A DNA stretch of 64,000 nt from Deltaproteobacteria bacterium (lineage in GTDB: Bacteria > Desulfobacterota > Binatia > UTPRO1): NCBI GenBank assembly GCA_016200545.1, contig JACQEO010000012.1:1-64000 (forward strand), written 5' to 3'. Within the stretch, counting starts at the first letter, position 1; each line of letters begins with the position of its first letter. Of this stretch, positions 15,545-24,495 are shown piece by piece. Both the position numbers and the translations under genes were made by a program. Under the pieces are notes generated by a model. That model saw only the letters and a list, made by a program, of their open reading frames with translations. It was not told the origin of the DNA and made no database searches.

Positions 15545-16828
15545 ATGAGGAAACGGGTGTCCGTCGTCGTATTCGTCGTAGCGGCGGTGTCGCTCGGCGG
15601 CGTACGGGTTGGGGAAGCCCGCAACCTACGCGCAACCCTCGGCGAGCCGACGGCGGCGCAGGGCGGCGTCATCGCCGCGGCGCTCGCACCGCTCGGCTCC
15701 GTGATCGGGTCGCAAGTCGCGAACCAGATCCCGAGCTTGTCGACTTCGGCTGGGTTCACCTACGAGTTCAACCCGCAGCTCGACGTCTACGAACGGTCCA
15801 CAAAGACCTTCGGCCCGCTGTTCTCCGAACGCGCGGTTACCGTGGGCGCGCACAAGTTCAACGCCAACGTCTCATACACCTACATCAAATTCGACAGCAT
15901 CAACGGGCACGACCTCGACAATCTGACGAGCCGGGTCGAGATCGCGAACATCGGCAGTCAGCGCGCGTTCGCGGGCCTTCGCCGCCCCGATCTCGCGTCG
16001 AAGTTCCCCGGCCTGACGCCCGAGACCACCTTCACGCAGGTCAAAGCCGATCTCGATCTCGAGGCCCAGCTCGTCGATTTCAGCTTCACCTATGGCGTCC
16101 TCGATGACCTCGACGTGAACATCGACATTCCGGTAGTCCGCACGTTTGTGCGCAGCGAGGTCACCGAGCGCACGCTCGATCCGCGTTTCGCCGCGTTGCT
16201 GACGCCGGCGTCGCGCCCCGACCAGGTGGACGACTTCGCGGCGCGCGGTAGCGCGCTGGGGGTCGGCGACATTCGGCTGCGCTCGAAGTATCTCGCGGTG
16301 ACGAATCCCGTGCGACTCGCGGGGTTGCTCGACCTCGTGCTTCCGACCGGGAGTCCGGGAAACTTTCAGGGTACGGGCGATACCCGGCTCGGCACGTTCC
16401 TCATCGCCTCACAGACGGTCGGCGAGATCTTCGAACCGCACGCGCAGGCCGGCGTCGAGTTCAACTGCAACGACGTCAATCACAGCCAAGCCAAGTACCT
16501 CGCGGGTATCACCGCGCAGGTGGCGAGCTTCGCCGCGTTGACCGTCGACTTCTTGGGTCGAAGCGAGTTTGCGCCGGCCGCGCGCATCCCGAGCTCGGCG
16601 CGGCTGCCAGCCGTCCAGGATGGTCAGCTCACGGAAACCACCGCGCCGTTCCATGGGCGCCCGCTTCTGGTGAACGTTCATCGAAACGACATCCTCGACC
16701 TGGCGGTCGGCGGCAAGTTCGCGATCGGTCCGCAAGCGATCGCCTTCGCGACCGCGACGATTCCGCTCAACGACGACGGGCTGCGCGCGGTCGTCGTGCC
16801 GACGGTCGGTGTCGAGGTGACCTTCTAG
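15545..16828 (+). CDS. Outer-membrane beta-barrel protein (transporter-like)
   Basis: The 427-residue protein has a signal peptide (cleavage near VGEA|RN) and long runs of alternating hydrophobic residues typical of beta-barrel strands (FNANVSYTYIKF, LVDFSFTYGVLDDLDVNIDIP, DIRLRSKYLAV). It ends in Phe (VGVEVTF), the usual C-terminal outer-membrane signal. The pattern resembles the MetA/phenol-degradation-type putative transporter barrels. GAGAGGGGGG precedes the ATG. It follows the lipoprotein gene by 61 bp and may belong to the same surface system. Confidence 0.72.
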   Translation: MRKRVSVVVFVVAAVSLGGVRVGEARNLRATLGEPTAAQGGVIAAALAPLGSVIGSQVANQIPSLSTSAGFTYEFNPQLDVYERSTKTFGPLFSERAVTVGAHKFNANVSYTYIKFDSINGHDLDNLTSRVEIANIGSQRAFAGLRRPDLASKFPGLTPETTFTQVKADLDLEAQLVDFSFTYGVLDDLDVNIDIPVVRTFVRSEVTERTLDPRFAALLTPASRPDQVDDFAARGSALGVGDIRLRSKYLAVTNPVRLAGLLDLVLPTGSPGNFQGTGDTRLGTFLIASQTVGEIFEPHAQAGVEFNCNDVNHSQAKYLAGITAQVASFAALTVDFLGRSEFAPAARIPSSARLPAVQDGQLTETTAPFHGRPLLVNVHRNDILDLAVGGKFAIGPQAIAFATATIPLNDDGLRAVVVPTVGVEVTF

Positions 16829-16850
16829 TCCACCACCGCGACGCCTCTCG

Positions 16851-17849
16851 TCAGCCGCCGCAGTTGAGGATGGCCGGCAGGCCCGCGGCGGCGCGTAGCA
16901 CGTTGACGCCGTCGGTGACGGTAATCGCGCCGCTGCCGTCGACGTCACAGACCGCGAGCGTGCACGCGCTCGAGAGTCCTGCGGCGGCGCGCAGCGTCTG
17001 CACGCCGTCGGTGACCGTCACGCTCCCGCTCCCGTCGGCGTCGCCACAGCCTGCTGCGGGTGTCGGTGTGACCGTCGGCGTCGGACCGACGAGCGCGTAG
17101 ATCAAGTCGGCGCCGTTCACGTCGTCGGTCGTCGGCCCTTCCACGAAGCACGGGTTGCTCGACGCGCCGACGACCGAGCGCATGAGCACGTTGAAGTCGT
17201 GCCCGCACTGGTCCGGATGATCGAGGCCGAGGACGTGTCCGAGCTCGTGGCCGATGACGTGGCGAAAGAGGCTCGGATCGAAGTGGAAGCCGGTGTTGAC
17301 TGTAATGTCCGAGTCGAGGAGCTCACCCGTCCGTGGACCGCTCGCGACCGTCCGTCTGAGCGTGATCGCGAGGATGTTGCTGCCGAAGGCGCTGCTATCG
17401 CAGAGCGTCGCACTCCCGCCGATGGAGGTGCGGCCGTCGAAACCACCGCTGTTGGAACCCGAGGTACAAAACGCAACCGGCGTCGATGGATCCGCCTCGA
17501 CGAAGGTGAAGCGGTCGGGCAGGTCGCTGTTCCAAAGGTCGGCGGCGCCGCGACAGAGCTCGACGCAGCCGGCGGCATCCTCGCCACAGTCGACCCCGTG
17601 CGTTCCGTCCGCGAAAAAACCGCACTCGAAGACGATGTGGGGATCTGCCCAGTGTACGGCCGGCACGGCCGGACAATGATCGGTGGGTGGATTGAGGGGA
17701 AGGAACGCGAACGCGTCGCCAGGCAAGGCCGGACACTGGGCGTCCACCGCATCAGGCGTCGCGAGGAACAGTCCGCCCGCGGCTCCGATCCATAGTAGGG
17801 TCACCGCTACGCGTGCCGCCGACCAGCGCTGGGGGTGTCGGCAGGTCAT
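16851..17849 (-). CDS. Secreted matrixin-type metalloprotease with C-terminal dockerin-like loops
   Basis: Signal peptide to about residue 38. The zinc-binding HELGHVLGLDH (201-211) with a following Met-turn (NVLMRS, Met223) identifies a metzincin of matrixin type; DDVNGADLIYAL after it is also characteristic. A short PTPTVTPTP linker (255-264) leads to a terminal module with two dockerin-type calcium loops, DADGSGSVTVTD (270-281) and DVDGSGAITVTD (302-313), nearly identical to those in the two upstream secreted proteins. The start ATG overlaps the stop of the 17846-18460 gene (ATGA). Expected to be an extracellular or surface-tethered protease. Confidence 0.85.
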   Translation of the reverse strand: MTCRHPQRWSAARVAVTLLWIGAAGGLFLATPDAVDAQCPALPGDAFAFLPLNPPTDHCPAVPAVHWADPHIVFECGFFADGTHGVDCGEDAAGCVELCRGAADLWNSDLPDRFTFVEADPSTPVAFCTSGSNSGGFDGRTSIGGSATLCDSSAFGSNILAITLRRTVASGPRTGELLDSDITVNTGFHFDPSLFRHVIGHELGHVLGLDHPDQCGHDFNVLMRSVVGASSNPCFVEGPTTDDVNGADLIYALVGPTPTVTPTPAAGCGDADGSGSVTVTDGVQTLRAAAGLSSACTLAVCDVDGSGAITVTDGVNVLRAAAGLPAILNCGG

Positions 17850-18460
17850 CGTGCGCGCGCCGCGCGGATCCCGGCGACAAAGGCCGCGAGGTCGACGTGG
17901 CCCGCCGGGCGACCGTAGGTCTCCGCGGCGGCGCCGGCGACCGAGGTCGCGAGCTGTGGGAGCGGTAGGCCGTGACGATCGCCGACGTACGCGCCCCGCG
18001 CGTCGCGCAGAACGCGGTACACGCCCTGATTGAAGCCGACGAACGGGCTGACGAGCGGCCGTGCTTGGTCGGCCTCCAACATGACCACGTAGCGCTCGCC
18101 GACCTCGAAGTCCGGCATGCCGTCGATCGACTGTTGCTCGTCGCCGATCGTCCCGCCCGTCAGGCGGAGATCGATCTCGGGCGGCACGGTGCCCGCCACG
18201 ACCTCATCGACGGCGAACGTGACGATGGTCTCGAAGTACTGCGGCGCGCGCGGATTCTTCCTTGCTGCGACCGCGTGCACTGTGCCGACGAATATCCGGT
18301 CGGCGGTTGCGCATTGCGCGTCGAAGTCGACCTGCTGCACGACCGTCGCCGCCGCGTGCGAACCGAGGGCGAGGAGCGCGCACGCTACGACTATCGACGG
18401 ACCGAACGGCGAGCGGTGTGTGCTGGAGTGCCGACGCGAACCCGCCAAGGACCTCACCAT
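17846..18460 (-). CDS. Exported protein of unknown function, coupled to the metalloprotease
   Basis: The 204-residue protein has a signal peptide (cleavage near HAAA|TV) and a beta-rich body: CATADRIFVGTVHAV, FETIVTFAVDEVVAGTVPPEIDLRLTGG split by loops, and FEVGERYVVML. This pattern is seen in small exported proteins that often accompany matrixin-like metalloproteases; a propeptide, inhibitor or chaperone role is possible but unproven. Its stop overlaps the protease start by 4 bp, so both are made from one message. Confidence 0.72.
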   Translation of the reverse strand: MVRSLAGSRRHSSTHRSPFGPSIVVACALLALGSHAAATVVQQVDFDAQCATADRIFVGTVHAVAARKNPRAPQYFETIVTFAVDEVVAGTVPPEIDLRLTGGTIGDEQQSIDGMPDFEVGERYVVMLEADQARPLVSPFVGFNQGVYRVLRDARGAYVGDRHGLPLPQLATSVAGAAAETYGRPAGHVDLAAFVAGIRAARAR

Positions 18461-18515
18461 CTCACCCAGTGGTCGTCTAGCGTGCGAGAAGGCGGTGGGT
18501 CAAGCGGATCCCGTG

Positions 18516-21500
18516 CTATTGCGCCACCCAGGCGCCGTTCCGTTTACGCAGCGTCTTCTTGATGGCGATCGTCTTCTCGGTCCGACTGCCGCCGGTTCGG
18601 AAGCCGTCGATACGGGTGAGGGTGACGGTCGCGGAATCGTCGCCCTGGACGTCGATCGTGCGCGACGCGATGCGGACCTCGAGATCCTGCAGATCGTCGA
18701 GAATCTGCGCCATCTTACCTCTCTGGTTTGCCGGCACGACGCCGAGAGCGATCAGGCTGTCGACGTTCTTGTCCTGGTAGGCTTTGCGATACGCCTCGAT
18801 CCACTGCTCGATCTCGCGCTGCGCAGTGGCCCGGGCGTCGATCTTCGGCGTCGGAACCGACTCGCCGCGAATGCGCCAGCGGCTCACCGCCGCCTGACGC
18901 CCCGGCGCTTCGACGGAGACCTGAACGTCCGCCAGCGAACGATCGAGCTTGTACGCGAGACGCGGACCGCTCGCATTCGGTACCGCCTGACCGTTGACGG
19001 ACCAGCGGTATGAGAGTGGTGCCGCGTCGCGCGCTCCCGCACGCGCCTCGACCACGAAATCCTGCTGCTCCCCGATGGTCGCCGCGACATCGCCACCAGG
19101 GCTCCGGTTCACGATGCGAACGGCAGTCTGCGGTACTGTCACGATCCACTCGGTCGCCGCGGTCTGATGCGTGGCACTGGCGATCTGCACCTTCACGTGG
19201 CGCACCTCGCCCTCCTCGGCGGCGCCGGGTGTGAAATCGAACGTCGGGGAATCTCGTCCCACGGGCCGGCCGTCGATCGACCAGGCATAGCTCAACCGGC
19301 CACCGCTCGGGTCCTTGGCGGTGACGGCGAATTGCCTGCGGCTTCCCGCCTCGAGCTCGACGGCGCGATCCGCGGGTAGACTCGCCTCGATGATCGGGGG
19401 ACGGGGAGGGGAGACGGCGGTCGCACGCGGCAGCGACGCCAGCTTCCAACTGTGCGTCGCTTCGCCGCCCGCCGTGCGGGCGACAACGGTGATCTGCTGG
19501 GGATCGTTCTCGACCGGAACCGTGACGGTCGGTCCGCTGGCATCGGTGAGTACGCGATCGCCGACGCTCCAGCGATAGGAGACACCACGCGCGTCTGCGA
19601 CCTGGATACCAAAGGACGCCGACTCGCCCTGCTGCAGCCGCACGACCGCTTCCTCCGGCTCGACGCTTTGGATGCGCGGCGCCGGAGGCGGCGGGGGCGG
19701 CACGACCGTCGGAACTGCAGGGGCGGTGTCGATGACGGCGACTTCGTCGATTTTCTTGGGCGCGGTCTTGGGCGCCTTCTCGACTTGCGCCTCCTGGGCG
19801 GGGTTCTTTTCTGACCGTGCGGCCGGGACGTCATGGGTGGGTACGACGGTCGTCCGGAGACGCGTCGCAAGCCCCAAGGCAAGCAGAGCAACCGCTACGA
19901 GTACTCCGCTGCCGGCGGCGAGCGCCGCCGCACGCGGAGGTCGCCGTCTCGACGCGCCTTGCCGAGCACGCCATGGTGCCCTGAGCCGCGCCGCTTCACC
20001 GCCCGCTTCGCCCAGAGCGGTGTCTTCGAGGCTGACGTTGCCGACGATCGTCGGCGCTCCGGCGGCGTCCGGAACGGCCGTGGCTCCGGTCATGACGTCG
20101 CCCACCACGAGGGTGGCCGAGGCGCCCCGTGCGACCACGGTGGCCGGTTCCGCGATGACGGCGGCTGGTGTGCCGTGGGAGACGATCGTCGTCGCCGCCG
20201 GCGGCGCGGCCGGCGATGCGAGCGCGGTGGGAGGCGGCGAATCGAGGAGCGCGGTCGCACCTTCGAAGTCCGCGCTCGCACGCGCCAGGTCTCCCGCGTC
20301 GAGCGCGACCATCCCGTGCTCGAGGAGGCGGTCGGCACGGCGAACGCGCCAGCGTGCGCGAAGGCCGCGTGGTGCCGAGCCCCAGAGACTCCGCGCGGTG
20401 CGGGCGCGCTCCGCCGCTGCGCGCGCATCGTACTCGGCACGCGCGCGCTCGCTCGACGCGAGAAGTTGCGCGAACGCCGACGCCGCCGCGCCGAACCCAG
20501 CGTCGGCCGCCGCGAAGTTCTCGTCGGCCAAGGCGCCCTCGGCGTCGGCGAAGATCCGCGCCGCGGCTTGCAGGTCATGTTCGCCCACGAGCTCCACGGC
20601 GCCGGCTCGCTCGGCCTGCATGCGCATCTCTGCGGCGCGTCCGCGGGACGCCAACGCGTGCTCGCGCGATTGTGCACGGTCGGCCGCAGCCTTCGCCTCG
20701 GCGAAGACGCGGGCGCTCTTCGCAAAGGCGATCGCCGCGTCATCGAATCGCTCGGCGCGATACACTTCCTCCGCGATCGCCATACTCCGCGAGGCGGCCG
20801 CGAAGAGATCGGGCGCCAGGCGCGGCGTCTCCGCTCCGGTCGCGTCCCGTTGCGCCGCGAGCGCCGCCTCCTGCGCGTCTTCGCTGGCGCCACGCCGCTC
20901 GGTGACGGCGGCACGGTGGTGCTCCGCCGCTTCACGAAGGGCCGCCGCCGCAGCGACCGACGCGCCGGCGGTGACCCGCTCGGCAGCGACGCGTTCGGCC
21001 TCGTTCCCCTCTGCCAGGTTCCCGCCCGCTTGCTCGGCGGCCTCTCTCGCTGTGGCGACTTCCTTGCGAAGGGCCTCGAGTGCGGTGTGAATGCTCTGCG
21101 TGAATCGTTCTTCGGCCTTCGCTGCGTGAGCGATCGCGTCCTGCCAGTCCTCGCGCTCGCGCCGCTCGGTTGCCTCGGCGTGTAGACGCTTCGCTGCCGC
21201 GTAGGTATCCACTGCCGCCCGATCGGCACCTACCTCGAGCGCTTCGGCCTGGCGGGCCGTGACGCGTGCAAGCGCCTGGTCCGCGTCCCGCGAGTGCTGC
21301 GCACGCTCCGATGCCGCTCCTGCCTCGCGGTACTCCACGAGAGCGCGCTCCGCGGCGACGTTACTTACCGACAGATCGTCGGCCCCGAGCGCTTCCCGTG
21401 CCTCGGCTTCGGCCGTCGCGGCGCTGCGGAAGGCGGGGCTATCCTGTGCACCCACGGCGACGGCAGCGGCGCGTGCGGCAGCGATGTCCGCCACCTTCGC

Positions 21501-23615
21501 CTCGACGACGCGGCGTTGTGCACGCCGCTCGGCCACCTCGGTGGACTGTGCGTATTGATCCGCCGCGCGCCGGTACTCACTTGCCGCTTGCGCCGGGTCG
21601 TCTGCCGCCGCCGCAGCAGCGTGCGCTGCAAACTCGTCCGCTCTGCCGAAGACGGTCGCCGCCGCCTCGGGGGCTCCAGCGTGTTCGGCGGCGTTGCGGG
21701 CCGCTTCCATGGCCTTTCGCGCCTCTGCGAGCTCGCGACGTACGCGCTGCTGCTCGCCACGGCTGAGCGCCAGTTCGCGTGCCTTCTCGTAGCGTTCTGC
21801 TGCGTCGGTAAAGAGGCGCTGCGCCTGTTCCCAATCGCTCGCCCCGTCGGCACGCGCGCCCTCGACGGCGACGGCCGTCGCCGCCGCGATCTCCTCGGTT
21901 GCGAGATCGGCCGCGCCGGCTGCGCGTGCTGCGTCTCCCGCGACCGTCATCCGTTCGCGGGCCACCGCCGTTGCGCGTCTCTCACGGGCCTCGACCGCGG
22001 CGCTCGCTGCCGCGACGAACGCGTCGCGCACGCGGACCAGCAGCTCGCGTGCCATCATGACCTCGCCCGCCGCGCGCGTACGCTCCAGCCGTTCGTGATC
22101 GCGGACCGCGCTTGCAAATAGCTCGGGGACGAGCAGGGCCGCCTCGACGCTCTCGGCCTGTGTGCGTGCCGCGACTACGCTCGCGATCTCCGCCTCGAGC
22201 GCGCGCAGCTGCAGCACGCGCTCGGACGCGTCACTGGCGGCATCGTACGCCTGTGTCGCCTGACGGAATCCGGTGGCGGCGGCCTCGTATTCACGGCGGG
22301 TGGCGCTCTCCTCTGCCTCGGCGCTTAGTCTCTCGGCACGTTCGAGGAGCTCGCGCGCGAGCTCAGCCGCCCCCGCGGCCGTCGCACGACCGGCGCTCAC
22401 CTGCATCGCCTCGCGCGCCTCCTCGATGACGCGAACCTGCCGCCGCTCGCGAGCGAGCGTCATCGCGCTCTCGAAAGCGGCCGCTGCCTCGCGGAAGAGC
22501 GCCGCGGCGGATTGGTGGTCGTTGTGTGTGAGGCGCTCCTCTGCTTCCGCCTCGCGCGTACGCGCGCGTCCGAACTCCGTGGCCGCTTCCTCGGCGGCAC
22601 CCGCGCTCTCGGCGCCGGTGCGCGCCTCGCGACACTGAATCTGGGTCTGGCGTGTCTGCCGATGGAGACGCTTGCGCTCGAGGGCGCGGATCTGCGCGTC
22701 GATCGCGCCCATGTCGCCGACGTTCGTCTCGTCTCCGCTTGGGACCGCGGCGTCGGCTCCCTTCGCTTTGCCGCCTACGAGGCCGAGGCATGCTTGGAGA
22801 TCGGCGGCGAAGCTGGCGGCGGTCGGATAGCGGGCGTCGCGGTCGCGGGCGATGGCGCGCTCGACCACGCGTGTGAAGTCCGAAGGTGCATCGGGCAACG
22901 AGACGGAGTTCTCGACCTTCTCGTAGAGCACCCGTCCGATTACCTCGTGGTCCTTCAGTCCGGCGAAGAACTGACGCCCGGTGTAGAGCTCGTAGAGCAC
23001 CATGCCGAGCGAGTAGATGTCGACACGTGCGTCGAGGTCATCGTCGTGCCGGAGCTGCTCCGGAGCGCAGTACTTGGGCGTTCCGACGAACAGTCCCGAT
23101 CGCGTGAGATCGCTCTGGGTCTCCCCCATGAGCTTGGCGATACCGAAGTCGGTGACGACGGCGCGGGCGGTGTCCTCCTCGACGATGATGTTGCTCGGCT
23201 TGATGTCGCGGTGGACCACCGCTGGCGCCTGCTCGTGACCGTAGGCCAGCGCTTCTGCGATCTGCACCCCCAGTTGCAACACCTCCGGCAGCGGCAGGGG
23301 GCGCTGCATCGCGCGCATGCTGTGCTGCAGATACTGGTGGAGGTTCTTCCCCTGGAGAAACTCCATGATGAGGTAGTAGGTGTCGCCGTCTTTCGCGAAG
23401 TCGTAGACGCGCACGATGTTGCGATGGTTCAACCGCGCCATCACGCGTGCCTCGCGTCGGAAGCGCTCCACCAGCTCGGCGTCTTGCGAGAGATCGCGGG
23501 GGAGGATCTTGAGCGCGAGGACGGTGTCGAGATCGAGGTGCCGGACGCGATAGACGATTCCCATCCCGCCCTGTCCGACCTTCTCGGTGACCTCGTATTT
23601 TCCGGAGAGAATCAC
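18516..23615 (-). CDS. Giant receptor Ser/Thr protein kinase with coiled-coil, TM and extracytoplasmic domains
   Basis: Starting at GTG 23615, which overlaps the PP2C stop by 4 bp, the product has 1699 residues. Residues 6-283 are a Hanks-type kinase with all key residues: GQGGMG loop (14-19), Lys36, Glu55, HRDIKPSN (135-142), DFG (156-158) and APE (184-186). About 290-1130 is an Ala/Glu/Arg-rich, almost unbroken coiled-coil region of degenerate repeats (AEAEARE, RRAADQYAQS types). A single membrane helix lies near 1229-1250. Outside are a Pro-rich spacer, three Ig/PKD-like beta domains containing YRWSV, YAWSI and YRWSV, and an NTF2/SnoaL-like end (about 1598-1699). It probably senses an envelope signal and phosphorylates cytoplasmic targets. 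Confidence 0.9.
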   Translation of the reverse strand: MILSGKYEVTEKVGQGGMGIVYRVRHLDLDTVLALKILPRDLSQDAELVERFRREARVMARLNHRNIVRVYDFAKDGDTYYLIMEFLQGKNLHQYLQHSMRAMQRPLPLPEVLQLGVQIAEALAYGHEQAPAVVHRDIKPSNIIVEEDTARAVVTDFGIAKLMGETQSDLTRSGLFVGTPKYCAPEQLRHDDDLDARVDIYSLGMVLYELYTGRQFFAGLKDHEVIGRVLYEKVENSVSLPDAPSDFTRVVERAIARDRDARYPTAASFAADLQACLGLVGGKAKGADAAVPSGDETNVGDMGAIDAQIRALERKRLHRQTRQTQIQCREARTGAESAGAAEEAATEFGRARTREAEAEERLTHNDHQSAAALFREAAAAFESAMTLARERRQVRVIEEAREAMQVSAGRATAAGAAELARELLERAERLSAEAEESATRREYEAAATGFRQATQAYDAASDASERVLQLRALEAEIASVVAARTQAESVEAALLVPELFASAVRDHERLERTRAAGEVMMARELLVRVRDAFVAAASAAVEARERRATAVARERMTVAGDAARAAGAADLATEEIAAATAVAVEGARADGASDWEQAQRLFTDAAERYEKARELALSRGEQQRVRRELAEARKAMEAARNAAEHAGAPEAAATVFGRADEFAAHAAAAAADDPAQAASEYRRAADQYAQSTEVAERRAQRRVVEAKVADIAAARAAAVAVGAQDSPAFRSAATAEAEAREALGADDLSVSNVAAERALVEYREAGAASERAQHSRDADQALARVTARQAEALEVGADRAAVDTYAAAKRLHAEATERREREDWQDAIAHAAKAEERFTQSIHTALEALRKEVATAREAAEQAGGNLAEGNEAERVAAERVTAGASVAAAAALREAAEHHRAAVTERRGASEDAQEAALAAQRDATGAETPRLAPDLFAAASRSMAIAEEVYRAERFDDAAIAFAKSARVFAEAKAAADRAQSREHALASRGRAAEMRMQAERAGAVELVGEHDLQAAARIFADAEGALADENFAAADAGFGAAASAFAQLLASSERARAEYDARAAAERARTARSLWGSAPRGLRARWRVRRADRLLEHGMVALDAGDLARASADFEGATALLDSPPPTALASPAAPPAATTIVSHGTPAAVIAEPATVVARGASATLVVGDVMTGATAVPDAAGAPTIVGNVSLEDTALGEAGGEAARLRAPWRARQGASRRRPPRAAALAAGSGVLVAVALLALGLATRLRTTVVPTHDVPAARSEKNPAQEAQVEKAPKTAPKKIDEVAVIDTAPAVPTVVPPPPPPAPRIQSVEPEEAVVRLQQGESASFGIQVADARGVSYRWSVGDRVLTDASGPTVTVPVENDPQQITVVARTAGGEATHSWKLASLPRATAVSPPRPPIIEASLPADRAVELEAGSRRQFAVTAKDPSGGRLSYAWSIDGRPVGRDSPTFDFTPGAAEEGEVRHVKVQIASATHQTAATEWIVTVPQTAVRIVNRSPGGDVAATIGEQQDFVVEARAGARDAAPLSYRWSVNGQAVPNASGPRLAYKLDRSLADVQVSVEAPGRQAAVSRWRIRGESVPTPKIDARATAQREIEQWIEAYRKAYQDKNVDSLIALGVVPANQRGKMAQILDDLQDLEVRIASRTIDVQGDDSATVTLTRIDGFRTGGSRTEKTIAIKKTLRKRNGAWVAQ

Positions 23616-24358
23616 GCGCGCTCGCCTGCCTCGTTCGGCTCGACGCGTAGGACGATGACCGTGCTGTTGTCTGACCCGCCGGCGGCGTTGGCGCGCGCCA
23701 CTATGGCGACACACACGTGCGCGAGGTCCGCGTCGGCCTCGATGATCTGCTGGATCTCGGAGGGATCCACGAGCCCGTAAATTCCGTCCGAGCAGATGAT
23801 GTACGTGTCCTTCACTTCGATGCGCTGGCTGGTGAGCTCCACCTCGACCGTCGGTGCGATACCCACGGCGCGCGTGAGGAGGTGGGCGTATCGGCTCCCC
23901 ACCCGGTCGTCTCGGAGCTCGATCCCGCGCTCGGCGAGCTCGGCGCTGAACGAATGGTCGCGGGTGAGGCGTTCGATCTTCCCGTCGCGAAGGCGGTACA
24001 CACGCGAGTCACCGACGTGGCCGATGTACGCCATCCCATCCGCGATCAGCACCGCGGCGATCGTCGTGCCCATGCCGAGCAGCCCGGGCTCGGACTGCGA
24101 GAGCTGCCAGACGTGGCGGTTGGCGAGGTCGATCGCGTCCCGCAGGCGCTCCTCACCCCCGGCTCCGCCGCCGCTGCTTGCTTCCAGCGCCTGGGTGACG
24201 ATGCGCGTCGCTTCCTCGCTGGCGCGCTTGCCCGCCGCCTGGCCCCCCATGCCATCGGCGACGAGATAGAGCCCGAGTCCTGCGCTCAAACCGTAGCTGT
24301 CTTGGTTCTCACGCCGAACCCTGCCACGATCGGTGTGTACTGCGCCGCTGACGCGCAC
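23612..24358 (-). CDS. PP2C-family protein phosphatase
   Basis: All metal-binding motifs of PPM/PP2C phosphatases are visible in the 248-residue protein: ENQDSYG, VADGMGGQAAG, GHVGDSRVYR, CSDGIYGLV and GGSDNSTVIV. This is a stand-alone Stp-type cytoplasmic Ser/Thr phosphatase. The gene overlaps the start of the kinase gene by 4 bp (GTGA), the common kinase/phosphatase pair that sets phosphorylation levels. Start is GTG at 24358; the intergenic stretch to the divergent patatin gene is 137 bp and must hold both promoters. Confidence 0.92.
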   Translation of the reverse strand: MRVSGAVHTDRGRVRRENQDSYGLSAGLGLYLVADGMGGQAAGKRASEEATRIVTQALEASSGGGAGGEERLRDAIDLANRHVWQLSQSEPGLLGMGTTIAAVLIADGMAYIGHVGDSRVYRLRDGKIERLTRDHSFSAELAERGIELRDDRVGSRYAHLLTRAVGIAPTVEVELTSQRIEVKDTYIICSDGIYGLVDPSEIQQIIEADADLAHVCVAIVARANAAGGSDNSTVIVLRVEPNEAGERA

Positions 24359-24495
24359 AAATTTAGCGCAACGCTAGCAAGGAAGCCCCCGGGATTACAA
24401 CCGTTTCTCGGTAGCGATGTGATCACGACGAAGCAGCTCGTGCGGCAGCTCGCGAAGCAGATGGCGCAGTACGTGCCGCGCCCCTCGCTCGGTGC

